Shown: positions 1 to 8,221, counted from the stretch's first letter. The stretch: 19,518 nucleotides of DNA from Globomyces pollinis-pini (GCA_025399215.1 MU621403.1:1-19518), one strand, 5' to 3'. Made by a program: numbers and translations. Notes: generated by a model from the letters alone, not told the origin.

Positions 1-350
1 TTTTATCCTATGTATTCACTCCAATTGCCTTCATTGTTGGTATTCAAGCTGACCAGTGCCGTAAAGCAGGTGAAGTTATGGCCACCAAGATGATTGTCAA
101 TGAATTTGTTGCTTATCTCAGTTTACAAGGAGGATCCAAAGCTGGTGTATTCAGCGATCGTACTTCTGATTTACTTTCTATTGCACTTTGTGGATTTGCC
201 AACATCTCATCCATTGGTATTCAAATTTCAGTCCTTGGAGCTATTGCACCAAACCGTACCCGTGATTTGGCTGAATTGGCCACCAGTGCCATGTTGGTTG
301 GTACCGTCTCCACCTGGTTAACTGCTTGTGTTGCTGGTGCCCTTATATAA
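1..350 (+). CDS. Concentrative nucleoside transporter (CNT family), C-terminal part, left copy
   Basis: Partial gene entering from the left edge. The frame is open from base 3 and ends with TAA at 348-350, giving about 115 residues. CNT proteins import nucleosides across the plasma membrane using a cation gradient. The visible part carries the family's C-terminal signatures: a NEFVAY motif, an ALCGFANISSIGIQ segment, then a PNRTRDLAEL stretch and a final hydrophobic helix ending in VAGALI. These match the Nucleos_tra2_C domain of bacterial NupC and animal CNTs. The N-terminal half and any introns lie outside the window. An almost identical copy sits inverted at the right edge (19139-19518). 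The two differ at three synonymous third-codon positions over 350 bases, and similarity ends at the stop codon. A salvage transporter would suit a parasite, but that is inference. Confidence 0.85.
   Translation, partial: LSYVFTPIAFIVGIQADQCRKAGEVMATKMIVNEFVAYLSLQGGSKAGVFSDRTSDLLSIALCGFANISSIGIQISVLGAIAPNRTRDLAELATSAMLVGTVSTWLTACVAGALI
1..350. repeat. Left arm of large inverted repeat (CNT 3' coding sequence)
   Basis: Bases 1-350 match the reverse complement of 19488-19139 at 347 of 350 positions. The match continues off the left edge. It stops exactly at the CNT stop codon. Confidence 0.9.
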
Positions 351-722
351 TCGCAAACTGATAATACAAATTTAGATCATAACTTCTCGTTTTTATTATA
401 CTTTCTGAGTTTGTTTATGTATCATATAAGGAACGTTATTAGATAGGATATCGACTCACGGGTAGTTGCACGAAATTTGTATTATATTTTTTCTCATACT
501 CTTTCAAATACTTATGAGCGCGACTGGTAATTCGCACGGTGTGACATTATAAGCTAACATACAAGAAAGATATGGTTTCACAACTCAGAATATAAATAAC
601 AATTCACAATAAAAGACTGCAGCAGGTCACTGGTTGGTCAGGAAAGATAATTTTGGAAACCATTAAATATTGCCAGTAAAAGCAATCGTAATAAATTCAT
701 AAACCTCTCTATTGATGGTAAA
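351..722. other. Intergenic region between convergent CNT and Crinkler-like genes
   Basis: No gene recognised here. AATAAA occurs on the plus strand at 608-613 and 690-695. Its complement TTTATT at 392-397 could serve the leftward gene that ends at 723. I saw no tRNA, box C/D motif or conserved open frame. Confidence 0.5.
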
Positions 723-2726
723 TTATAAATCACACCAGCAAGTACTTCCATTGGATGCGTAACAAAACTTTAAACCATTGTCCACATCACCCATAACTTT
801 CACAAACAATACAGAGAAGGTCGTATTTGGATACTTGTCCCATCCCGTTGGCTTAATATTAATGGGAAAGGTGACTGAAGATGCTTCCTTCATGACGAAA
901 TTCAACAAAACCATTTCTCGTGGATGTTTTGAGGATGCATATTTGACCATCTGTGGATTTGCCTCATTCTGTATATTGCTGTTGTCGCATTCGGTTTTTA
1001 GTACCAGACCATATTCAGACAGTGAGGTTTTCAACCAAATACCACAACGCATTGATGAGGACACCACTCGACATTCAGTATGAACGGCGACAGCTTCAGT
1101 TCGAAAAAATGCACGAAGAATACGATAAAGTTCAGAGTGGATCGCAGCTTCGCTCAAACCATTGGAATAGATGACCAAAGGATCGAGAATTTCTGTTGCC
1201 TTAATATGGGAAAGCGCTTTCAAGAGTATAGTCTGTATGTAATTTGCAGGAGTTGGATCGCAAAACGAAATTATTTCGTTGATGTTGTCGTACGCAGGAT
1301 AAAACTTTTCCAGTAAACAATCTCGGATGATAGGGCTTGTAAAAGTGAGATAACCAGCAGGATAGGAAGGCTTTGCAATACCAATTGCTCTTAAAAATGA
1401 TACTAGAGGGTCCTCCGAACACTTGACATGATTATCACGAATCAGAACGTGTAATACACGAGCGATTTTTTTTGAAGAACTGGCACTTTCTATCATTTTT
1501 AACATTGTTGGTGTTTTGTATAATTCTGTGTTATATATGGTCCTCTTTGAGTTCATCCAATCCGCTGCTGGTAAACATTTATGTTCCACTGCTTGTTGCA
1601 TTGACTTGATAAACATCCATGTTGAAAAACCAGGATGACCAGTAGTTGTTTCTAATATATCATCAACAACTTCTGCTTCAATTCTAACACCGTAACTTTC
1701 AGAAATACTCGCAGCAAAATCTTCGAAGTGCTGCCGTTCAAATGGTTGAGTTTCAATGAAAAGACACTTGTTCCAAGGAGTCTCAATATAAAAAGGCCAC
1801 TTGAGGTCAACGTCTATATCAACATCCATATCTCCAACATCATATTGTGTAGCAACAATTGAGAAGGTTCCAGCACAAACAATTGATGAAAAAAAAGTGC
1901 CCAGAGTATTGCGGTTGTATGAAATCAGCTTGTTCATTTGCACCAAAAAGACTGGATTTTTTCTACAAACTTTTAGAAATGCGTCGTATTCGTCAATGAG
2001 CAATATAGGCGGTGTAGTTCCTTTATGTAGTGTTTCGGACCATTTACAAAAATGATCCGGCCCCCAAAAGTTTGGTAGAAGTTCAAGATGGTCAGTCATT
2101 GCCCCTGCCAAGAATTGGAATATAGTTTGGTCATGCAAACAACATCTTTCCAAGGTGGATTCAGAATCGTTCATATCCAAGTAATACACCTTGATGCCTT
2201 GTTCTTCTGCTCTGGATTTAATAAAACGAAGAGCACTAGTTTTCCCAGATTGCCGATGACCATGAAGTAATATAGCTTGATTGGCATCCACAGCCTCGAC
2301 CAAGTGTTTTGCCCAAGGTAAAATGTCAAAAGGAATTAAATGATGGATTTTTGGATCAAGCGGCCCAGAAGATTTTAGGAATTTGGTAGTTTCTTGATTA
2401 CGATTTGATTTTAAACCAATACATTGATTTTGCAATAAAATAGTTTGCTGCTTTAGAAGCTCGAGCTTTTTGCCTCTCAGCTGCTCCTTTTCCCTCCTGA
2501 GCTGCTCCTTGTCCCTCCTGAGCTGCTCTTCTTCCCTCCTGAGCTGCTCCCTTGCTTTCTGTTCTTCAATACCATATTGATTGATTTCTTCTTCAGTCCA
2601 GGTTTGAAAAGGTTTCTTTAGTAACACTTCAACAGCATCAATTTCATTATTGACTTTTTCAATTTGATTATCGACTTTTTCAATTTCAGTGCTGACTTTG
2701 TTAATTTCGCCTGTTAATTGTTCCAT
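723..2726 (-). CDS. Crinkler-type protein: coiled coil + P-loop ATPase + putative degenerate nuclease domain
   Basis: Intronless frame of 667 residues starting at the ATG at 2726-2724. Residues 1-105 are a predicted coiled coil, with EIEKVDNQIEKVNN-type heptads and then charged REEEQLR/RDKEQLR repeats encoded by 21-bp units. A P-loop NTPase follows, with Walker A GHRQSGKT at 156-163 and Walker B ILLIDEYDAF at 241-250. A helical part then contains TTGHPGFSTW. The C-terminus (about 510-600) has a SEAAIHSELYRIL helix and a later YGLVLKTE strand, resembling the restriction-endonuclease-like fold of Crinkler-RHS effectors. The usual acidic residues appear partly replaced, so nuclease activity is doubtful. 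Crinklers are secreted or nuclear effectors in oomycetes and occur in chytrids and Rozella. No N-terminal LFLAK-like leader is present. Alternatively it is a STAND/AAA ATPase of unknown role. ATPase call strong; effector role inferred. Confidence 0.65.
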   Translation of the reverse strand: MEQLTGEINKVSTEIEKVDNQIEKVNNEIDAVEVLLKKPFQTWTEEEINQYGIEEQKAREQLRREEEQLRRDKEQLRREKEQLRGKKLELLKQQTILLQNQCIGLKSNRNQETTKFLKSSGPLDPKIHHLIPFDILPWAKHLVEAVDANQAILLHGHRQSGKTSALRFIKSRAEEQGIKVYYLDMNDSESTLERCCLHDQTIFQFLAGAMTDHLELLPNFWGPDHFCKWSETLHKGTTPPILLIDEYDAFLKVCRKNPVFLVQMNKLISYNRNTLGTFFSSIVCAGTFSIVATQYDVGDMDVDIDVDLKWPFYIETPWNKCLFIETQPFERQHFEDFAASISESYGVRIEAEVVDDILETTTGHPGFSTWMFIKSMQQAVEHKCLPAADWMNSKRTIYNTELYKTPTMLKMIESASSSKKIARVLHVLIRDNHVKCSEDPLVSFLRAIGIAKPSYPAGYLTFTSPIIRDCLLEKFYPAYDNINEIISFCDPTPANYIQTILLKALSHIKATEILDPLVIYSNGLSEAAIHSELYRILRAFFRTEAVAVHTECRVVSSSMRCGIWLKTSLSEYGLVLKTECDNSNIQNEANPQMVKYASSKHPREMVLLNFVMKEASSVTFPINIKPTGWDKYPNTTFSVLFVKVMGDVDNGLKFCYASNGSTCWCDL
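2463..2545 (-). repeat. 21-bp tandem repeat inside coding sequence (coiled-coil heptads)
   Basis: Consecutive units of the form CTGAGCTGCTCCTT.TCCCTC, about four in number. Each encodes the seven-residue unit RE/DKEQLR of the coiled coil in the Crinkler-like gene. It is probably expanded by slippage and may vary in length between strains. Confidence 0.7.
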
Positions 2727-2765
2727 TGAATGAATTTTTTATTGGAAGAAAAGTCAAACATCAAA

Positions 2766-2790
2766 AGTGGAGCATACATGGTGCTCCACT
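2766..2790. repeat. Perfect 9-bp inverted repeat upstream of the Crinkler-like gene
   Basis: AGTGGAGCA, a 7-base loop, then TGCTCCACT. It lies 40-64 bases before the ATG of the leftward gene, so it could be a dyad operator or a 5' UTR hairpin. There is no adjacent T run that would suggest a terminator. Confidence 0.5.
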
Positions 2791-3031
2791 CAAGATATCT
2801 AGTACTTAGATTCAAATGAGCGTTAAGAGAATATCAGGCTTTGGGAAATTGTGAATAATGCCAAAAGTTATGAATTGATTTTTCTGTTGTCAAGTAACGT
2901 GGAAATTGAGATATTCACGCCATTGCAGGGGAAGAGTCTATTTTTTAAAGACTGAACACTTCAGCTGCAACTGCTTTAACAGTGCTCAGTCCAAATCCTT
3001 TAACCAATCAAGTACTTGTGGCGTTAACCAC

Positions 3032-3037
3032 TATAAA
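3032..3037 (+). promoter_or_regulatory. TATA box of the snoRNA host transcript
   Basis: TATAAA lies about 25-30 bases before a T-rich to A-rich switch near 3060. The first presumptive exon follows and ends at the CAG|GTATGT donor at 3098/3099. Position only; no transcript evidence. Confidence 0.4.
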
Positions 3038-3121
3038 TCCATTTTTTTTCTTTTTTCTTCTTAAACAAATCAAAACCATCTGGACTGGATCTCATCAGGT
3101 ATGTTTTACATTAACGTTTTC

Positions 3122-3203
3122 TGGCAATGATGACTGCTTATGCCGCCCCAGTCGTATTTATGATGACGAGTAGCTAGCGAACTTTTTCTGACTGTCTGAG
3201 CCA
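3122..3203 (+). ncRNA. Box C/D snoRNA, U31/snR67-like, copy 1 (LSU rRNA P-loop guide)
   Basis: Terminal stem TGGC (3122-3125) pairs with GCCA (3200-3203). Box C is ATGATGA at 3127-3133, box C' ATGATGA at 3160-3166 and box D CTGA at 3196-3199. Between C and C' lies ATGCCGCCCCAGTC, complementary to the near-universal LSU rRNA P-loop segment GACTGGGGCGGCA. As I recall, human U31 and yeast snR67 carry the same CCGCCCCAGT element and direct 2'-O-methylation of the P-loop guanosine (yeast Gm2619, E. coli G2251 position). The D' box after the guide is degenerate (CGTA where U31 has CTGA). The element next to box D (CTTTTTCTGACTGT) is unassigned. Confidence 0.8.
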
Positions 3204-3272
3204 ATCCTTTTTTGTAGAATATTTTCTAATCTTTTAGTATTGTAAGTGTGATATCATCTCCATATGACTGCA

Positions 3273-3360
3273 ATGATTACAACATATGCATGCACCACGC
3301 TTAGGTTCCTTTTGGGACTGATGCTGAAAGATGTATCCATAGAATCATTTTTTTGATGAG
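3273..3360 (+). ncRNA. Box C/D-like snoRNA, U32/snR40-like, copy 1 (18S rRNA guide)
   Basis: Box C-like ATGATTA at 3273-3279. The guide CATGCACCAC (3289-3298) is complementary to conserved 18S rRNA GTGGTGCATG. A D'-like CTTA follows at 3300-3303. The fifth base upstream of CTTA pairs with the guanosine that, as I recall, U32 and snR40 target (human Gm1328, yeast Gm1271). A small hairpin GTTCC/GGGAC (3305-3309, 3314-3318) separates D' from a C'-like CTGATGC. Box D is unclear; ATGA at 3356-3359 would restore pairing with the altered box C. AATGATT near the start is also complementary to AATCATT near the end. Ends are approximate. Confidence 0.55.
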
Positions 3361-3457
3361 CTACCAACTTTCTCGCGTTCTTTCTACTTTGGCCTTTATT
3401 AATTGGTTTTAGGACTTTTGGGTTTCTTCTGGAAGTTATGGTAAGTAAATCTATTTC

Positions 3458-3541
3458 TTTGCTGTGATGACTGCTTATGCCGCCCCAGTCGTATTTATGA
3501 TGACGAGTAGCTAGCGAACTTTTTCTGACTGTCTGAGCAAA
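3458..3541 (+). ncRNA. Box C/D snoRNA, U31/snR67-like, copy 2
   Basis: The core from box C (GTGATGA, 3464-3470) to box D (CTGA, 3533-3536) matches copy 1 exactly over about 70 bases, including the P-loop guide. The terminal stem differs in sequence but not in pairing: TTTGC (3458-3462) with GCAAA (3537-3541) instead of TGGC with GCCA. Such compensatory change strongly supports a real structured RNA. It lies in intron 3441-3579 of the host. Confidence 0.8.
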
Positions 3542-3663
3542 TATTCTTTTATTTCCCCAACTTTTACTAACTGTTTCAGATTTGATTCAAAAATACGTTG
3601 AATGTTCAAAAGCACGTAAATCATGTACAATATGTAAGTTCAATCAAATCGTTACAAACTGCA

Positions 3664-3750
3664 GTGATTACAACATATGCATGCACCACGCTTAGGTTCC
3701 TTCTGGAACTGATGCTGAAAGATGTATCCATAGAATCATTTTTTTTATGA
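3664..3750 (+). ncRNA. Box C/D-like snoRNA, U32/snR40-like, copy 2
   Basis: Box C-like GTGATTA at 3664-3670, guide CATGCACCAC at 3680-3689, D'-like CTTA at 3691-3694, and a hairpin GTTCC (3696-3700) with GGAAC (3705-3709). Differences from copy 1 keep pairing: GGAAC versus GGGAC in the hairpin changes A-U to G-U, and AGTGATT versus AATGATT keeps wobble pairing with AATCATT. Box D is uncertain, possibly ATGA at 3747-3750. It lies in intron 3634-3801. Confidence 0.55.
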
Positions 3751-3947
3751 GCTTCATAACTCACAATCTTCTTTCCAAAAGTCCATTCTAACAAATTGTA
3801 GAACTTCAACAGTTGTCTATAATAAATGTATTTCAAATTGATGTTTTGGTTCAAATTATATGTTAATAAGTGTTTTAATGTGAATGAATATATTAAATAA
3901 CCTGCCAACATCGCAGTTAAGTGTGGGATGATGGAGAATGTAGTTGG

Positions 3948-5616
3948 TTAATAGTCCAAAAGAACAGTTTCACCGAGTTTGGAAGTAAAGCAACTTCCAG
4001 AGGGTAAATTTAGTTTTACTCTGGCAATTTCAAAATCTTTTGGAGGATCCATATAATGTTCATCACTCATCATAAAAGTACCTATGAAATTAATGATGAC
4101 ACAATACCCCAATGTACACCCAGAGAATACGTTGCTTTAATATCCTGATGTACCAGACAAGCCTCTTCTGGATTCATATGCTGATGACACATAAAGTAAC
4201 GAGGTTCATAACTTCCAATAGCTAAAATGTTAGGTGAAATTTGAAAAAAATACGTAAAGCAGCAAATGTAATAGGTCCGTAACGATCTCCGATTTCCTTG
4301 AATGCCGAACAATCTAATCAATAATCAATAAAAACATAAAAATTACATCCAGTATCACCACAATGAAAGAACGAAACAGAATCAGTTTTACAAACAAATG
4401 AAGACCATAAGGTTGAATTCACATCAAAGAAATGTCTACCAGACCAATCTAATACAAGTTACAAAAGTTTTCAAATTACGTTGAATTGGAGTTCCAATGA
4501 TTGTTAGTTTATCATCATGTTTAAATTCTTGCCACCAATCCAATTCAACAACGTTAGTAACACCATAAGAAAACATCCATTTTTTCAACCCCATTGGAAC
4601 ATACCAAGTAACGGTATCTTTTAATTTTTTAATAATATTAACATCTACTGTTTAAGAAAAAAACTGATTTACCTAAATGATCATAATGATTATGAGAAAT
4701 CAAAACAATATCTATTGGTGGTAAATCTTCTAAAGTGCAAGGTGTAGGTCGAAGTCGTTTTGGTCCAAAATAATCACCCATAGTTCGAGAACTAAAAATA
4801 GGATCTGTTAAAATATTATAACCATCCATTTGAACTACACAAGTAGATTGACCTATTATAATACAATTAAAATTCAAGATTTTACCTATCCAAGTCACAG
4901 CCATGTATGATTTTGATTGTTCCACTATCCAAGATGCAGATAAAACCGAGTCTGTGATTTTTGATTCTGATGGTGGTTTAACCCAAGATGATGATAATGA
5001 TGATTCTGATTGTGGACTATTAGATGTACTTGATTGTTTAAATTCTAAATTCTTTTGAGTCAACAATTCAAAATTCGGTGTCATTAATGGTAAATTTCGT
5101 TCTAATTCCTATTACATATTAAACTCTTGTTAAATCCATACTATTTCAAGTTTTGGAACTCCATTTCGATTATTTCTAGTGACTAACGATGAAAAAAGGA
5201 AATGAATTACGTTGCCATTTGATGTATGCAAATATATCAGTTGTATTACGATCTTGCCATTCAATAAATGGATTCACATATCTACCAGCTACAGATAGTG
5301 AATGGAAGAATTTTTGTTTCCAATTTGTATTATTTCTGGATTGATTTGGGATTAAAAATCCAATTAAATAAGTGATTGGTAATAACAGATAATCTCCAAA
5401 AGTCTCTAATAACGATAATTGATCGGATTCTGTATTTTCTGATGGTTCAGTTTCCCAATGACTTTTCAATTTCCTTTGTCGATGAGGATGAGTTATAATG
5501 TATCTTAAATGTTCAAAACTTATGACAGCAATGACGGTAAGTGGGACAATGACCCCAATTGTTTTTGATGATAGCATTTGAATTCTGTAGAAGAAAGTCA
5601 TAAAACGGACGGTCAT
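3948..5616 (-). CDS. NAPE-PLD-type metallo-beta-lactamase phospholipase D, nine exons
   Basis: Zn-dependent hydrolase related to N-acyl-phosphatidylethanolamine phospholipase D, which releases N-acylethanolamines from membrane lipid. Exons: 5616-5211, 5182-5142, 5108-4886, 4852-4673, 4647-4480, 4448-4347, 4313-4254, 4221-4108, 4081-3948. They total 1428 nt (475 residues plus TAA). Introns are 25-33 nt. An N-terminal hydrophobic segment ([19 protein letters not shown]) suggests membrane anchoring. The core shows [69 protein letters not shown] and VHWGTF. All zinc ligands known for the human enzyme have counterparts: the H-x-H-x-D-H set, the His of IQHW, the Asp of GDTG and the His of HWGT. The protein is longer at the N-terminus than the human one (about 393 residues). 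The first in-frame ATG is used. Intron 1 acceptor (5183) is the least certain; the intron at 4853-4885 is 33 nt and stop-free. Confidence 0.85.
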
Positions 5617-5917
5617 TGGGTGAAACAAATGCCACGACTTGAAAATAAACAAGTAGGAGTGGGGAAATTAAAAAATAGTTACGAGTGATGGGGAGTATTA
5701 AAGAGTTCAAGTGAAAGTACGTGAAGTTGCTCCATAAACTGTGCTGATCTGGTGTCTCGTTAGTCCAAGAAGACCAATTATTTATTCAACTAGTTAAACA
5801 CTGCAACATCCAGTATTTTGATACTTATGGACCATAATGGTTGTGTACTTCAATAAACATTAAAGGGTATCAGTCTACAATTTTAAATACTTTATTTTAT
5901 AAATGGATGGCAATGAA

Positions 5918-6794
5918 TCAAACTGGAAACTTTAATGGCATGGTATCATAATCAGAATGGACATCTTCCGAAAACTTCAAATTCCGTATCTGTAAAAACA
6001 CATTCGCCAGATTTATAGCATGGAATCCAAGTTGTGTAGCACCAGCTCGTAACAGAGCCAGATTATGTCGCATCTGTAAGGCATTTTGAGCAACTGTGAA
6101 ATATCCAACAAGGTAACAACTTGCTCCTATTATATCTAACAGTCCAACTGATAATATAGAGAGGATCAATGCTTTGTATTGACTAACTTTGTGTTCTTTA
6201 TCAAATGTTGAACCTTGATTTCGTGGTTCAAGTACATCCTTGTACACCAATCGTGAAATGTACATTGCTATAATATTTTCCACAATGAAACCTGCAATAA
6301 TCCATACTGTCATGCCATAATCAATTGCCTAACGATCATTAATTGTTAACTGATATTACCTTCTTGTATTTTGAATTTCTAACCAGAAATTCAAAGTAAC
6401 CTCCACTACATGTAAAAATATGTATAAATATTGTGGAACACTGTATAAATTGTAACTTTTTACTGTCCCAGAATGATGACAATACTGAAAAGACCTTCAA
6501 TAATTGGATATACATGTAAGCCGAGTATAGTGACAATAGTAGCCCTAACCATCGAGTCAATGTATCCGCACGGTAATCAGAAACAAAATTAGCGGAAAAT
6601 ACAGCAGATATTGACCAAACAACACTAAAGAACGACATGACTAATAAGTAATTTGTCATTCGTTTATTCTGAAGTCTTCCTAACCAAAGGAAGACTAGCA
6701 GGAATATGTTGACCAAACAAATCAATACTTGAGCACCCAATGCAATCCATTCAATCAGCAAGTCATATAATGGGTAAGGTAAGTTTGCAGTCAT
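5918..6794 (-). CDS. Seven-transmembrane protein, array member 1
   Basis: First of five paralogues and the only one on the minus strand. Exons 6794-6360 and 6328-5918 are joined over a 31-nt intron (GTAATA...TAACAATTAATGATCGTTAG), giving 281 residues. It begins MTANLPYPLYDLLIEW, then has seven hydrophobic helices. Family signatures are a LGRLQNKRMTNYL loop after TM1, LLKVFSVLSSFWD after TM3 and FLQIRNLKFSED after TM7. The short N-terminus without a signal peptide and the 7TM count suggest receptor-like topology, but I recognise no established family. It is the most diverged copy together with member 2. AATAAA (reverse of 5891-5896) lies 22 bases after the stop. Upstream on this strand are TCGCGT at 6918-6923 and ACGCGT at 6968-6973. 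Confidence 0.8.
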
Positions 6795-7101
6795 TTGTGA
6801 AAATATTAGTCAAATAGTTCAAAACGCCTTTACAGTAGTGTTTCAGTTTGTACGTTTGAAGCCAAGCCAAAAGGAAGCCACGAGAACCAAAAGGAATTTG
6901 ATACTTGTATTGGTGATTCGCGTAAACTTATTAAATTGAAATGTTCTCTATAGTCGTTCATGGTGAGACGCGTTTTAATGAATATTTGGCGAACTTGGAA
7001 CTTGCTTCAATATATTAAACTGTACAATGATTTCATTTGTGTTTTCAGTGTTTAAATAGTCAAGTTAAAGAAAATATAAAACACAAATTCACATTTATTT
7101 A
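6795..7101. other. Intergenic region upstream of 7TM member 1 / downstream of EI24-like gene
   Basis: Holds the presumptive promoter of 7TM member 1 with two CGCG-core sites (6918-6923 and 6968-6973). TTTATT at 7094-7099 is the AATAAA signal of the leftward EI24-like gene. I saw nothing else. Confidence 0.5.
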
Positions 7102-8010
7102 CTATTGATTTTTCAACGTTTCTGGTTTTGATCCTTTAACCTTCAAGTATTGAATAACTTTGTTAGAAAACATATCAGCAAAGTAAAAGAATCTTATCCT
7201 GGGAACAATCAATTTAGGTTCGTCACTCTTTGGACGTGGTAACGAACGATTAGCCATTATAATATACTACAAAACCAATTAATTGAACAATTAAAAATTA
7301 CAAATGGAAAAATGAACGCTGGAATACCCAAATTGATGAACTGTGGTACGAAAATTGACAAAGTTGTCATTGGTATGGCTATTGTATCAGATCAATATAT
7401 CTTACTAAATCCGATAAAATAAGACCAATGGGATTCAAAGAATTCAACTGTTTGAGAAGTTTGCCAACCGCGATTGAACCACCCAAAATCAAATGCATAG
7501 AAACAGACCAACAAATTCAATAGTATGATACTAATAATATTTCCAATAATTGGGATTAAAGACATCAAGCTAGAGGCTAATAAAAACATTGCAAATAATA
7601 AGCTTTTATGAATCTGTTTGACGAGACCAGTTGCCAATCTAAGACATGAATAACCGAAATCCTTAACTGTGAAACACTACTAGACTCCTGCATAGGTTTA
7701 CCAACAAAGATTTGGAAAGATCTGGACGCAATTTGTTTATAACGTTTATGATTGATAAAAAAACTTGTGATATAGATAGGAAATATCCAGAAGATCTATC
7801 ATTTTAGTCATATTTTGTTACTTTATATAAAATCATTGTTTGAGTAGCGAAAGCCGGAAATGAATCCAAAATTGACTTGTTTAAAGGAGATAAGACCAAA
7901 TAGGTGAACAAATAGGAAGATAGAAATAGAATGAAATTGACAGCAAAAGAATGCAAGGATTTATTTGCCAGAGTGGACGAACTAATGATCAATAATTTGT
8001 CTTTACCCAT
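7102..8010 (-). CDS. EI24-like ER membrane protein, five exons
   Basis: Exons 8010-7822, 7795-7668, 7638-7406, 7378-7302 and 7266-7102 give 792 nt (263 residues). Introns are 26, 29, 27 and 35 nt. The spliced product follows the EI24 (etoposide-induced 2.4) pattern: WIFPIYITSFFINHKRYKQIA, then RSFQIFVGKP, SSVSQLATGLVKQIHKSLLF, a hydrophobic segment, CFYAFDFGWFNRGW, ESHWSYFIGF and FPFYIIMANRSLPRP. Animal EI24 is an ER multispan protein linked to autophagy and lipid or Ca2+ contact sites; the fungal role is less clear. Several hydrophobic helices are visible. The N-terminus is shorter than in the human protein (about 340 residues), so an upstream exon may exist; the first ATG in frame (8010) is used. 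The intron 7639-7667 has a GTTAAG donor but restores conserved frame. It shares a roughly 210-bp divergent promoter region with 7TM member 2. Confidence 0.8.
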
Positions 8011-8221
8011 ACAAAACAAAGAGTACGATAGGAAACTGACATGAATCTTTCAAACCATGCCAAATGTAATTCAATCCAATCGTCCTTATTTCCAAATTCG
8101 TCTTATTGTCACTGCTTTTGTGGGTTTCATGCTCACTTTGGTTCATATTGTGGCAATTTCAAACACAGGCTTTTGTAACTTGGGTAAAGAATTCAAGAGG
8201 GTTCTTGAGCTTTTTGTTAAT

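Larger units (their letters stand above)
2727..3059. other. Intergenic region between divergent Crinkler-like gene and snoRNA host
   Basis: Contains a perfect 9-bp inverted repeat, AGTGGAGCA at 2766-2774 and TGCTCCACT at 2782-2790, separated by 7 nt and lying 40-64 bases upstream of the leftward ATG. A TATAAA at 3032-3037 probably drives the rightward snoRNA host. I saw no coding gene here. Confidence 0.5.
3060..3830 (+). ncRNA. Non-coding host transcript with four snoRNA-bearing introns
   Basis: Four donors precede four snoRNA candidates, each followed by an acceptor. Introns: 3099-3237 (GTATGT; acceptor after CTAAT, or alternatively AG at 3217), 3242-3412 (GTAAGT; TTAATT...TTTTAG), 3441-3579 (GTAAGT; perfect TACTAAC branch site at 3565-3571, CAG) and 3634-3801 (GTAAGT; CTAAC at 3788-3792, GTAG). 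Exons between are short: 3218/3238-3241, 3413-3440, 3580-3633, then 3802 onward with AATAAA at 3821-3826. None carries a recognisable reading frame, so this looks like a UHG-type host whose purpose is its introns. These introns are about 140-170 nt, against 24-36 nt in the coding genes around them. Exon 2 would be only 4 or 24 nt, so the first two snoRNAs may instead share one intron. Transcript start and end are estimates. Confidence 0.65.

Noticed and set aside
778..2270. Plus-strand open frames opposite the Crinkler-like gene
   Set aside because: Short, no family features, and explained as antisense shadows of the 667-residue gene.
3346..3356. T7/T8 runs after the U32-like RNAs as RNA polymerase III terminators
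   Set aside because: No A/B box promoter is evident and the RNAs lie within introns with good splice sites, so intron processing is more likely.
3122..3760. Interspersed repeats taken as a transposon or CRISPR-like array
   Set aside because: Only two units of two kinds, irregular spacing, no terminal repeats. Box C/D motifs, rRNA-complementary guides and stem covariation explain them better.
3621..4321. Minus-strand open frames at 3621-3911 and 4082-4321 as separate small genes
   Set aside because: The first lies over the snoRNA host. The second is NAPE-PLD exon sequence read through its introns.
8057..8221. N-terminal extension of 7TM member 2 from the ATG at 8057
   Set aside because: No paralogue has it, and the family start motif lies at 8222. 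Kept only as an alternative.
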